In this document: positions 43,814 to 52,219 of the stretch, one piece after another
How positions within the stretch are numbered: position 1 is the stretch's first letter
Layout of the letters: the number at the start of each line of letters is the position of its first letter
Origin: Lactobacillus xujianguonis
Lineage (GTDB): Bacteria; Bacillota; Bacilli; Lactobacillales; Lactobacillaceae
Length of the DNA: 64,000 nt
Direction of reading: 5' to 3'
NCBI RefSeq assembly: GCF_004009905.1
Contig: NZ_ML136873.1
Location: forward strand, 1-64,000
The notes under the pieces: generated by a model
Told to the model about the DNA's origin: nothing
The model's database searches: none
What the model saw: only the letters and a program-made list of their open reading frames with translations
Program-made: the position numbers and the translations under genes

Positions 43814-44548
43814 TTAGCGTGCAATTTCTAAGCAATATGACTTTTGATGACAGTTTGGACAAACTAATCTTCTGAATTTAGGTGTATGAGCGGAAAAGAT
43901 AAATGTAGTTAAATTAGGAACAAACTTATTGCCACAATTAGGACAAAGATGTTCAACTTGATCATAGTAGTACTTGGTCAAAGTTGCAGTTAAACCTAAG
44001 ACTAAGACCAACATCATCGCTATACTTAGCCACATTGCAGACAAAAAATTATTCTGTTTAAACTGATATGCACTAACAATTCCCACTACTTCAATCAAAA
44101 GAATTGAAAAGCCAAACAACCACATTTTTCTTCTTAAACTAGTTAGTCTACTTTCTTTGTTCATGATTTTTGCAATGTCAGTTAACTCATCGGCAGCAAT
44201 TCTGTGCGTCGCAATTGTTTTCGTTAGACTTTTTAATTCTTGTTGTTGCTCCTCAAAAGCAGCAATTTGGATTTCATTTTCTGTGAGCTGTTGTTTGAAA
44301 AGTAACAATAATGATTCTGAGCCGTTATGATCATTAAGCAATTGCTTAATTTGTTTAATTGAAAAGCCTAACTGTTTCAAATAATTAATTAACTCTAACT
44401 TTTGAATCTACTGCTCGCCATAATAGCGATAGCCATTTTCACCAACAAATTCTGGCTTGACCAAATCTTTTTGATCATAGAAGCGAATTGCTCGGGTAGT
44501 CATGTTTAATTTCTTCGCGACGTCACCAATCGAATATTTCTGTGACAT
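43814..44548 (-). pseudogene. MerR-family regulator with nonsense codon
   Basis: From ATG 44548 the protein starts SQKYSIGDVAKKLNMTTRAIRFYDQKDLVKPE, a canonical MerR helix-turn-helix. After YRYYGEQ the next codon is TAG (44408..44410), then the frame continues unbroken (IQKLELINYLKQLGFSIKQIKQLL) through a coiled helix, two membrane segments and a zinc-ribbon-like end (CPNCGNK..CPNCHQK). A CAG-to-TAG change would explain the stop. The full length would be 244 residues. An internal start could still give the membrane/zinc part without DNA binding. Confidence 0.85.
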
Positions 44549-44726
44549 TGCCTTCACCTCCTAAATTGAATATACGGTTTTGCCTTAGGTTAAGGTCAAG
44601 ATTTTTCTGAAATAAAATAGATTATCACAGAAAATCGAACAAAAATCTAATTTTATATTGTAATTATTAACTATTTGGGTATAATTCTAAGTGAATGTTC
44701 ATCTTATACAAATTCTGGAGGTTAAA

Positions 44727-46037
44727 ATGAACTCACTTAGCAATTTCTTCCACCTAAAGGAGAACAATACATCCTTTAGAACTGAATTATTAGCCGGATT
44801 AACGACCTTTGTCAGCATGTCTTACATTCTTTTTGTTAATCCGAACGTTCTAGGTGCTAGTGGCATGGATAAGGGTGCCCTCTTCACTGTCACGGCGCTG
44901 TCAGCTGCCTTTACCTGTATCGTCATGGGGCTAGTTGCCAACTATCCGATTGCTTCAGCGCCAACCCTAGGCCTGAACGCCTTCTTTACTTACACCGTAG
45001 TTTTGGGAATGAAGGTTAAATGGCAAACAGCCTTGGCTGCAGTTTTAGTAGCTTCAATTCTCTTTATCATCTTAACAGTTTTTAAAATTCGAGAAATGAT
45101 TATTGATGCCATTCCCGCCGATATTAAATATGCAATTTCAGCTGGGATTGGGCTCTTCATTGCCTTTATCGGTTTGCAAGGCGGGCATTTAATTCAAAAC
45201 AGTGACTCCACCCTTGTAACGATTGGCTCCTTAAATACTCCGGCCGTTTGGATTACTATCTTTGGCTTAATCATTACCATCTTCTTGATGATTGCCCGCG
45301 TACCGGGTGCGATCTTTATTGGGATGATCCTCGCAGCTATTTTTGGCGTCGCAATTGGGCAAATTTCAATGCCAAAGGGGATCATCTCGGCGGTGCCAAG
45401 TATCGCGTCAACCTTTGGTCAAGCGGTCTTCCACTTGAGCGATATCAATACTGTTCAAATGTGGGTTGTCGTCTTTACCTTCCTCTTAGTCACTTTCTTT
45501 GATACCACGGGAACTTTAATCGGCTTAGTCCAGCAAGCTGGCTTAATGAAAAACAATAAGATGCCTCGTGCTGGCCAAGCTTTAGCTGCTGATTCTTCAG
45601 GGATGTTAGTTGGTTCTGTGCTTGGAACCTCTCCTGTTGGCGCCTTTGTTGAATCAAGTGCCGGTATCGCAGTTGGTGGGCGAACTGGCTTAACTGCCGT
45701 CTGGGTCGGGATTTTCTTCATTATTTCAACGATCTTCTCACCAATTTTAAGTGTCTTCACAACTGAAGTTACTGCACCAGCTCTAATCATTGTGGGAGTT
45801 TTGATAGCTGAGAACCTTGCTCATGTGCACTGGACTGATCTTGAAATTGCCATTCCTTGTTTCTTGATTGCATTGGGGATGCCGTTAACTTACTCAATTT
45901 CAGATGGTTTAGGCTGGGGCTTAGTGGTTTACCCAATCTCCATGCTGGCTGCCAAGAAGATTAAGCAAGTCACACCGATGATGTGGATTCTGTTTGTGGT
46001 CTTTGTCATTTACTTCTTTGTTTTGAACTTTAAATAA
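44727..46037 (+). CDS. NCS2/AzgA-type purine permease 2
   Basis: 436 residues from ATG 44727 (GGAGG six bases upstream; the longer frame from 44691 lacks a site). Same motifs as permease 1: TELLAGLTTFVSMSYILFVNP, ASAPTLGLNAFFTY, VTFFDTTGTLIGLVQQAG, SPVGAFVESSAGIAVGGRTG. Substrate-site variation from permease 1 includes ASAPTLGLNAFFTYTV against GEAPALGINAFFAYTV. Its promoter has an extended -10 TGGGTATAAT. Confidence 0.87.
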   Translation: MNSLSNFFHLKENNTSFRTELLAGLTTFVSMSYILFVNPNVLGASGMDKGALFTVTALSAAFTCIVMGLVANYPIASAPTLGLNAFFTYTVVLGMKVKWQTALAAVLVASILFIILTVFKIREMIIDAIPADIKYAISAGIGLFIAFIGLQGGHLIQNSDSTLVTIGSLNTPAVWITIFGLIITIFLMIARVPGAIFIGMILAAIFGVAIGQISMPKGIISAVPSIASTFGQAVFHLSDINTVQMWVVVFTFLLVTFFDTTGTLIGLVQQAGLMKNNKMPRAGQALAADSSGMLVGSVLGTSPVGAFVESSAGIAVGGRTGLTAVWVGIFFIISTIFSPILSVFTTEVTAPALIIVGVLIAENLAHVHWTDLEIAIPCFLIALGMPLTYSISDGLGWGLVVYPISMLAAKKIKQVTPMMWILFVVFVIYFFVLNFK

Positions 46038-46067
46038 ATAATTTTCTCCGTAAAAATCGCTACACAA

Positions 46068-46108
46068 AAAGCTAGTTTAGCCCTCATCGACTAAGCTAGC
46101 TTTTTAAT
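46068..46108 (+). terminator. terminator of permease 2
   Basis: Stem AAAAGCTAGTTTAG / CTAAGCTAGCTTTT and a T run. Confidence 0.85.
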
Positions 46109-46200
46109 ATTTCCCGGGAAATATCTTTACGAGCAAGAAACTTGTGCTAAACTAGATACAATTAGTTTCTTAAAAAGTGAATATACGGAGGTATTTTTAG

Positions 46201-47511
46201 ATGCAGACATTAGATAAAGTCTTTCATTTACAGGATGCTCATACCAGCGTCAAACGTGAGTTAGTCGCCGCATTGACTACGTTTGTCTCTCTCTCCTACA
46301 TCCTATTTGTTAACCCTAACATTTTGCACGCCGCTGGCATCCCTGCCGGCGCTGCCTTCACCGTCACAGCTCTTGCAACTGCAATCGGCTGTTTCATCAT
46401 GGGTTTTGTTGCTAACTATCCTATTGCCTTAGCTCCAACCTTAGGCTCTGGTGCCTTTTTTGCTTACAACGTTTGTGTGGGCATGCACATCAATTGGCAA
46501 ACTGCCTTAGCTGCAGTGTTAGTAGCATCTATTTTATTTGTGTTAATCACAGCCCTTCACTTACGAGAATTAGTCGTTGATGCGATTCCGCAAGATTTGA
46601 AGTTTGCGATTTCAGCCGGAATTGGCTTGTTCATTGCCTTTATCGGTTTACAAAACGGTAAGTTAATCGTAAACAGTGATTCTTCACTGGTAACCTTAGG
46701 TAAGTTCTCATCACCAGCCGTTTGGATTACTCTTTTCGGTTTAGTCTTAACAGTCATCTTGATGGCCATGAACGTACCTGGTTCAATCTTTATCGGAATG
46801 ATCATAACTGCCATCTTTGGTATCTGCATCGGTCAGATTCCATTGCCACATTCCATCATTTCTACTCCACCATCAATTGCTCCAACCTTTGGTCAAGCAG
46901 TCTTCCATGTGACTGACATCAATACACCGCAACTATTCATTGTCGTGTTAACCTTCTTGTTAGTTACCTTCTTTGATACTGCTGGTACTTTGATTGGGAT
47001 GACCCAACAAGCTGGCTTAGTTGATAAAAATGGTAAGATTCCACGGATCGGTCGGGCCTTTGCTGCCGACTCAACTGCCATGATTGAAGGGGCTATTTTA
47101 GGTACTGCTCCTCTTGGAACTTCAGTTGAATCAAGTGCCGGAATTGCCATGGGTGGTCGAACAGGTTTAACTGCGATCTTCATTGGGATCTTCTTCTTGA
47201 TTAGTATGATCTTCAGTCCATTGTTAGCCGTTATTCCAACCACTGTCACCGCTCCCGCTTTGATCATTGTTGGGGTTCTTATGTCCAGCAACTTGAAGTA
47301 CATTAATTGGGAGAAGTTTGAAATTGCCTTCCCTGCTTTCTTAATTGTGGTCGGCATGCCATTGACTTACTCCATCTCTGATGGTTTGTCTCTCGGAATG
47401 ATCGCTTACCCAATCACCATGATTGCCACCAAGCGTTATAAAGAAGTTTCAGTGATGATGTACATTCTGTTCTTCATCTTCATCGGCTTCTTCTTGATTA
47501 CGAATTTATAG
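46201..47511 (+). CDS. NCS2/AzgA-type purine permease 3
   Basis: 436 residues. Motifs are as in the other two, with more substitutions: ALAPTLGSGAFFAYNV replaces the usual G(I/L)NAFF, and APLGTSVESSAGIAMGGRTG replaces SPVGAFVESSAGIAVGG. Loss of the NAFF asparagine in the substrate region suggests a shifted specificity. GGAGG precedes the ATG by eight bases. The deformylase-like gene starts five bases past its stop. Confidence 0.86.
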   Translation: MQTLDKVFHLQDAHTSVKRELVAALTTFVSLSYILFVNPNILHAAGIPAGAAFTVTALATAIGCFIMGFVANYPIALAPTLGSGAFFAYNVCVGMHINWQTALAAVLVASILFVLITALHLRELVVDAIPQDLKFAISAGIGLFIAFIGLQNGKLIVNSDSSLVTLGKFSSPAVWITLFGLVLTVILMAMNVPGSIFIGMIITAIFGICIGQIPLPHSIISTPPSIAPTFGQAVFHVTDINTPQLFIVVLTFLLVTFFDTAGTLIGMTQQAGLVDKNGKIPRIGRAFAADSTAMIEGAILGTAPLGTSVESSAGIAMGGRTGLTAIFIGIFFLISMIFSPLLAVIPTTVTAPALIIVGVLMSSNLKYINWEKFEIAFPAFLIVVGMPLTYSISDGLSLGMIAYPITMIATKRYKEVSVMMYILFFIFIGFFLITNL

Positions 47512-47515
47512 AAAA

Positions 47516-47929
47516 ATGACCGCAAAAAATATTATTCATGACGTGACCTTTTTAAGTAAAAAATCACAAGCAGCAACTAAGGCTGACTTGCCTAACGCAA
47601 CAGACTTGCGTGACACCTTGATGGCTAATCAAGGCCGGGCTGCTGGCCTAGCTGCCAATATGATCGGTGTTGATAAGCAAATTATCGCTTTCTTCGTGGG
47701 ACCATTACCAGTAGTAATGCTTAACCCCATAATTACGAGTAAAAGTGGCTTGTACACCGCCAGCGAAGGTTGCTTATCCTTAACCGGTGAACGCCCTGCC
47801 AAACGCTATCGTGAGATTACCGTTCAATATGATAATTTGAATTTTGAAAAGCAAACACAAACTTTTACTGACTTTACAGCAGAAGTGATTCAACATGAAA
47901 TTGATCACTGTCATGGCATTTTGATCTAG
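47516..47929 (+). CDS. short peptide deformylase-like protein
   Basis: 137 residues. Motif 2 EGCLSL and motif 3 QHEIDH, which bind the metal through one Cys and two His, are intact. Motif 1 reads GLAANMIG, where classical enzymes have GLAAPQIG; the glutamine that assists catalysis is methionine here. The length is short against the usual 150-185 residues. It is probably a second, divergent deformylase beside an essential def elsewhere. The tight spacing suggests cotranscription with purine permease 3. Confidence 0.75.
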   Translation: MTAKNIIHDVTFLSKKSQAATKADLPNATDLRDTLMANQGRAAGLAANMIGVDKQIIAFFVGPLPVVMLNPIITSKSGLYTASEGCLSLTGERPAKRYREITVQYDNLNFEKQTQTFTDFTAEVIQHEIDHCHGILI

Positions 47930-47968
47930 CAAAAAAAGCATTATATTTTAGCTGATCTAATGCTTTTT
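47930..47968 (+). terminator. terminator of permease 3-deformylase unit
   Basis: Stem AAAAGCATTA / TAATGCTTTT with T run. Confidence 0.85.
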
Positions 47969-48098
47969 TCATGCCCAAATAGCCTAAGTTGACAAGATGC
48001 AAATACTAATTGACAAGATTCTGCCAATAATTGCTCGACATTTTTACCGAAAAAAGCCAAGATAAAAATATAAATTTTCAAATGAGGAGTGAAAATGA

Positions 48099-48467
48099 AT
48101 GATCGACGGCCAAAAAGTTGGTCAACGCATCAAAAATTACCGTGAAGATGCCCAACTAACTCAAGATAATCTCGCCCAAAAATTGAATGTTTCGCGTCAA
48201 TCTGTTTCTAAATGGGAAAAAGGCGGCTCACTACCAGACATTGATCGGCTAGTCGCAATGACTGAATTATTCAATATCTCACTAGATAAGTTAATCTTAG
48301 GACAAGATAAAAATGTGCAAAAAGTAGTTTTAGAAAAATCTGCTTCTGCTCATCTGAACTTCTGGGACTTTTTAGCCAAATATTGGTGGTTAATTATTAT
48401 TTTGTTCCCATTACTCATTACTACTTTGAGCGATGCCATTTCTGAAATTATCGAAGCTTTTTCTTAG
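48099..48467 (+). CDS. XRE-family regulator with C-terminal membrane segment
   Basis: 122 residues. An HTH domain (GQRIKNYREDAQLTQDNLAQKLNVSRQSVSKWEKGGSLPD) is joined to one membrane helix near the end (WWLIIILFPLLITTL), so it is a membrane-tethered repressor. Start at 48099 (ATGATC) or ATG 48096 in another frame; the frame with HTH is clear. It is followed after nine bases by a lipoprotein gene, with which it should be coupled. Confidence 0.75.
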   Translation: MIDGQKVGQRIKNYREDAQLTQDNLAQKLNVSRQSVSKWEKGGSLPDIDRLVAMTELFNISLDKLILGQDKNVQKVVLEKSASAHLNFWDFLAKYWWLIIILFPLLITTLSDAISEIIEAFS

Positions 48468-48476
48468 GAGTTAAAA

Positions 48477-49202
48477 ATGAAAAAACGAATTCTCTTAATT
48501 ACCTTATTATTAACACTGACCTTTACTTTAACGGGATGTCGCTTGGGCCTCCATCCCCACACCAATGCCGGACCAACCATTTACCGAACGCTGACGAAAC
48601 AAAACTTCAATGAAATTGATGCCAATGTCAGTCTGCTAGACTTCAAATTGAAGCCAAGTGACACTTCCAAAGTTGTTTTCCACGGTGGTAAAAAATTAAC
48701 ACCGCAAGTTAAAGTCAAAAATGGCAAATTGATCATCCGCGAAAAGCATCATTTTTTGATCACTATCAACGATAATCAAGAAAATTTACTGACGATTTAT
48801 TTACCTAGACAGCAGCTAAAGCGAATTGCGATCGACACTAGCGACGGCGATATTACGAGCAATGGCAAAATCGCTGCCAACAAATTAGACCTCAGCAGTG
48901 ATGATGGGGATATTACAGCTGACTTCTTGCAAGTGAACAAGGGCTCTGTCAGTTCTGATGATGGCGATCTCCAAATTAATCGTCTGCGCTCAACGGCTGG
49001 CTTTAAGGCTGATTCCGATGATGGGGACATTACAATTAATAATAGTAACGCAACCGGCTTTGATTTAAGTAGTGATGATGGCGACGTAACTTGTCGTGGT
49101 CATAATTATGATGACGATGCTGGCGGCTCTTACCAGCACCATCGCCGCAGCAAGAATGTTCTCATTGCACATAGTGACGACGGGGATGTAGAAGTGAATT
49201 AG
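48477..49202 (+). CDS. lipoprotein with repeated SDDGD blades (DUF4097-like)
   Basis: 241 residues. It has a lipobox LTGC (Cys near residue 21), then a strand-rich domain whose second half repeats the phrase S-D-D/G-G-D-[IVL] at least six times (SDGDI, SDDGDI, SDDGDL, SDDGDI, SDDGDV, SDDGDV), spaced 17-25 residues. This is the parallel beta-helix pattern of DUF4097/adhesin-like proteins, here with an acidic edge that could bind Ca2+. GGAG precedes the ATG. The pair with a membrane-bound XRE protein recalls envelope-stress systems. Confidence 0.72.
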   Translation: MKKRILLITLLLTLTFTLTGCRLGLHPHTNAGPTIYRTLTKQNFNEIDANVSLLDFKLKPSDTSKVVFHGGKKLTPQVKVKNGKLIIREKHHFLITINDNQENLLTIYLPRQQLKRIAIDTSDGDITSNGKIAANKLDLSSDDGDITADFLQVNKGSVSSDDGDLQINRLRSTAGFKADSDDGDITINNSNATGFDLSSDDGDVTCRGHNYDDDAGGSYQHHRRSKNVLIAHSDDGDVEVN

Positions 49203-49205
49203 TCA

Positions 49206-49233
49206 AAAAGACGGAAAAATTCCCGTCTTTTTT
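49206..49233 (+). terminator. terminator after the lipoprotein gene
   Basis: Stem AAAGACGG(G) / CCCGTCTTT and a T run. Confidence 0.8.
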
Positions 49234-49313
49234 ATTTTTCTCTAAAAATATAATTTACTTTTTCCCTCAATGGCTTAACATAGGTAAGTGGCAATTCTTT
49301 TGGGGGAATATGA

Positions 49314-50339
49314 ATGAAAAAATATCGCAATTACAGCACATTTCTATTAATTATCATCAGCTTAATGCTGCTAACTACTTGTCCAAGTAGGGCTTTAGCC
49401 AAAAGTCGCAATAATGCTCGTCTGCTTTTCCGCCTGCATAGCCTCTACCCAACAGTAGTGCAAAAGACAACGGTTAAAGGCAAACACATCTATGCCTTAC
49501 AAGAAGTCAACGAAGACACAATTATTAGTGCTGCACGCCGGCCGCATCATCGCCGAACAGCGCACTTTTCTATGCATCATCAATTAGTCTTGCGCAACTT
49601 CGGGCATACCCAGACCTTAGTCGCTACTAGTAAAGATCACTGGCTGGTAGGCGCCCGGCCCGTTCAATTCCGCGGTGAAGAATATAGTTGGGACACTGAA
49701 CTGGCACGGGTCCGTTTTCCTAAAAGAGGACATAAGACTATTGTACATTTAAGCAAGATCCCCCACTTAACTCATTTAAATTACGCAACCGACATGTCAC
49801 AAAAGAAGTTCAGCCGCGTTAAACGTTCTGAAGCAGCGATCTCGCCTGATTATAAATGGCTTTTAATTGCGACGGTTGATACCCATAACAACGGTCACTT
49901 TGCCGTCTACCACTTCAAGACGATCAATCATGCCTTAGACAAGGCGAGTCATCGCAAATATAAGGGCATTAACTTAAAGCACCACAAGCCCGTGTCTGCC
50001 TTTCACATTCGCCATTTCTTTGGCAAGCATTTAAATTCCATCCAGGGATACGCAATTGATAATCACTGCAACATTTATATTTCACGTGAGCACACTCCAA
50101 CAGGACGCAATAGTTCTTATCCCCGCGAGATTGTTAAGATCAAGTGGCATCAGACTAATCATAAGAAGTGGCGTCACTACCACGTTAATACGCGACACTG
50201 GAAGCATGTGGCGACTGAATTAGAGGGCATTGAAATAAATGGCAACAAGCTGCGCGTAACGGTGGCTTACCACGAGCGGAATTACACGCACCGCGTAACT
50301 AAAAATCGCATTTATCAAGTTGCGAATATTGTGAAGTAA
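49314..50339 (+). CDS. helveticin J-family secreted protein (class III bacteriocin type)
   Basis: 341 residues with a signal peptide (core LLIIISLMLL, cleavage after RALA). The mature part follows the helveticin J pattern in order: HTQTLV, GEEYSWDTELARV, EAAISPDYKWLLIATVD, GHFAVYHFKTIN, LNSIQGYAIDNHCNIYISRE and a terminal LRVTVAYHERN. Helveticin-type proteins are heat-labile killing proteins of about 37 kDa. It is very rich in histidine and arginine, unlike the classical protein. GGGGGAAT lies before the ATG. No dedicated immunity gene is recognised beside it. Confidence 0.78.
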   Translation: MKKYRNYSTFLLIIISLMLLTTCPSRALAKSRNNARLLFRLHSLYPTVVQKTTVKGKHIYALQEVNEDTIISAARRPHHRRTAHFSMHHQLVLRNFGHTQTLVATSKDHWLVGARPVQFRGEEYSWDTELARVRFPKRGHKTIVHLSKIPHLTHLNYATDMSQKKFSRVKRSEAAISPDYKWLLIATVDTHNNGHFAVYHFKTINHALDKASHRKYKGINLKHHKPVSAFHIRHFFGKHLNSIQGYAIDNHCNIYISREHTPTGRNSSYPREIVKIKWHQTNHKKWRHYHVNTRHWKHVATELEGIEINGNKLRVTVAYHERNYTHRVTKNRIYQVANIVK

Positions 50340-50388
50340 AAAAACGATCAGGGACTCTTATTTTAAGAGTTCGCTTGATCGTTTTTTA
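50340..50388 (+). terminator. terminator of helveticin-like gene
   Basis: Stem AAAAACGATCA(A).. / TTGATCGTTTTT with an inner ACTCTT/AAGAGT pair and T run. Confidence 0.88.
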
Positions 50389-50415
50389 GTATTTTTAAGT
50401 ACTCGGCAATCTACG

Positions 50416-50622
50416 CTATCCATTTTCAACCCATTCTCTTACATCTTCCGGAACATCGGCAGGTAATACTAATTCACCTTTATCATTTATCGTTGGTGTA
50501 ATTATTGCTTTTTTATCAAAATTTTTATTGTCTTTTGATCTAATTGGAAGACTATTATCTTGTAATAATTGGTCAATTCTTTTCTTCTCATCATCTGAAA
50601 CTGTAATTTGCATTGTTGCCAT
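50416..50622 (-). CDS. small antitoxin-like protein, orphan
   Basis: 68 residues. The start ATMQITVSDDEKKRIDQLLQD resembles the ribbon-helix-helix N-terminus of DinJ/RelB-type antitoxins; the rest (KAIITPTINDKGELVLPADVPEDVREWVENG) is acidic. GAGGGG precedes the ATG. No toxin gene follows, so it may be an orphan or a solitary regulator. Confidence 0.55.
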   Translation of the reverse strand: MATMQITVSDDEKKRIDQLLQDNSLPIRSKDNKNFDKKAIITPTINDKGELVLPADVPEDVREWVENG

Positions 50623-50796
50623 ATGAATTCATCCCCTCTAATTACCACAATAATTATGCCATATTTCCATACTTTTCATGGATGTTTAAATGTTTTCTGC
50701 TTTTATTTAACTTAATATAATTTGTTAAACACCCTTATTCCCACCATTCCATGCTATAGTGAAGATAATACTAGCCAACAAAGGAGGCCTCTCTAC

Positions 50797-51891
50797 ATGG
50801 ACGCACAATTAACAGAAATTCACCTTAAACACGATGACCCTGATAATTATTATCTCGGCTATCAAGTTACAAAATCAGCTAACTTAACGACTTTGATCGC
50901 TCTTGATGAGGATGGTAATGAAGGCGGACTAATTTTAATTAATAATCAAGCAATCGCTACTCAGACAAGCAGTTCAGACAATATTGACTTCTTCCAATTT
51001 ATCATTGATCATGGCATGTCAAAGGATAATTTCAACTTATCACCGCAAAACGCTGCTTTATTGAAAGCAGGTTTTACTAATCTAGAAACTGCCTTAGCTT
51101 ATGCTCTCAAAGAGCAGCTAATTATTTCACTAGATGCCGCTGACGGTTACACCTATACCGGCCTAGTCACCAGCGTCAACAATCAGGAAGTTGCATTAAA
51201 GGAAGAAAATGGTTACGAACTCAACCAATACCCTACAACGATTCCGCTAACTGACATTGATGCTCTTGATCTGAATAGTGCTGACAATCTTCAATTTGCG
51301 GCTTGGCTCCAAGAAAAAGATCATCCCGAAAATGACCTTAACTTAGTGGAAATTTACTTCAATTTCGCTAGTGATGACCGTTATGGCGACTATTTAACTG
51401 CGAAAATTTTAGGTAAAAATCAAAACAACCTGCTGGTCCAAGTCTATAACCAGGTAGGTCAAGTGGCAGCCATTAGCTTGTTAAACTACCAACAAATTTC
51501 TCACATTAGTGAAGCAAGCGACAGTCTGGACTACTACGCCTTTGTGATCAAGCGCAACCAGCAAGCTGGTATCCTTGATCCATATGCCCTGATGCAGCTC
51601 TGGCAACTTGACGCCCATGTCTGCGATTTAGCTAACATCCCTACCATCAAGCAAGTTTTGACCTGGAAGAAGCATTCAACTAACCTGATTGAAATTGACG
51701 ATCGCAATCGCGATGACAGTAGCTTAGGCATGATTACTAAGGTTGATGAGAAGACTGTCACGCAAAAAATTGCGGATGAGTACCAGTTCAACCGTGAAGA
51801 CACCTTCTTCTTTGATGACATTTGCTTAGTAGATCTTTGCAGCAGAGATCTACTTCAGATGCAGCTGTATTTATCAAGTAAGCGAAAATAA
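50797..51891 (+). CDS. 364-residue protein of unknown function
   Basis: The ATG at 50797 follows AAAGGAGG at ideal spacing. The protein is acidic and soluble, with no membrane segment, and is built of strand-rich repeats around DPDNYYLGYQV, ADGYTYTGLVTSVN, DDRYGDYLTAKILG and DDSSLGMITKVD. These look like three to four related small-barrel units, each pairing a residue-level 'Y-G' phrase with a valine-rich strand. I do not recognise it. Its last 479 bases are duplicated at 56150..56628, so the gene marks the left edge of an inserted island. Confidence 0.7.
   Translation: MDAQLTEIHLKHDDPDNYYLGYQVTKSANLTTLIALDEDGNEGGLILINNQAIATQTSSSDNIDFFQFIIDHGMSKDNFNLSPQNAALLKAGFTNLETALAYALKEQLIISLDAADGYTYTGLVTSVNNQEVALKEENGYELNQYPTTIPLTDIDALDLNSADNLQFAAWLQEKDHPENDLNLVEIYFNFASDDRYGDYLTAKILGKNQNNLLVQVYNQVGQVAAISLLNYQQISHISEASDSLDYYAFVIKRNQQAGILDPYALMQLWQLDAHVCDLANIPTIKQVLTWKKHSTNLIEIDDRNRDDSSLGMITKVDEKTVTQKIADEYQFNREDTFFFDDICLVDLCSRDLLQMQLYLSSKRK
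51413..51891 (+). repeat. 479-bp direct repeat, left copy
   Basis: Last part of the 364-residue gene including its stop. The right copy at 56150..56628 has the same length without gaps and about 95% identity by eye, with most changes at third codon positions. Confidence 0.9.
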
Positions 51892-51901
51892 TTGACTATA
51901 T

Positions 51902-51942
51902 AAAAACCTGCTAAATCTTTTAATCAATTTAGCAGGTTTTTT
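51902..51942. terminator. terminator at left edge of the island
   Basis: Stem AAACCTGCTAAAT / ATTTAGCAGGTTT with A and T runs; it can stop transcripts from both sides. Confidence 0.85.
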
Positions 51943-51979
51943 AACGCACTTTAGAATCAAAAAAGTACTTTTGCATCAT

Positions 51980-52126
51980 TTATCCTTCTCGTCCAATATG
52001 ATAATCTGGCATTCTTAATTCAGGATCATTAGCAACTGCCTTTTTAAAGTCATAATCTCCCCATTCTGTTTCATACAAATTAACTTCTTTATGAATTTCT
52101 ACATTTTCAATACTTGATGAAGTCAT
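51980..52126 (-). CDS. 48-residue peptide, precursor-like
   Basis: From ATG 52126, eight bases after GGAGTGG: MTSSSIENVEIHKEVNL, then an aromatic and acidic core with EWGDYDF and a polar end (PDYHIGREG). There is no signal peptide or membrane segment. Its size, strong ribosome-binding site and place at the end of an ABC-transporter operon recall precursor peptides of modified peptides, but no modifying enzyme is nearby. It could also be a small regulatory protein. Confidence 0.5.
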   Translation of the reverse strand: MTSSSIENVEIHKEVNLYETEWGDYDFKKAVANDPELRMPDYHIGREG

Positions 52127-52219
52127 AACTACCACTCCTTTACATTCTAGCGTCACTATATCATGCAAATTATTTTAATTTAGGTTTGGTATCTTTCTCA
52201 TTCTTATTTTTCTGTAAAA

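Noticed and set aside
45194-45790. Antisense frames of 63-111 codons over purine permease 2, with similar ones over permeases 1 and 3
   Set aside because: They are mirror frames of conserved membrane segments, found in all three paralogues for that reason; no ribosome-binding sites.
49314-50339. Lipoprotein assignment for the helveticin-like protein
   Set aside because: The LTTC near the signal region lacks the small residue needed before the Cys; cleavage after RALA fits better.
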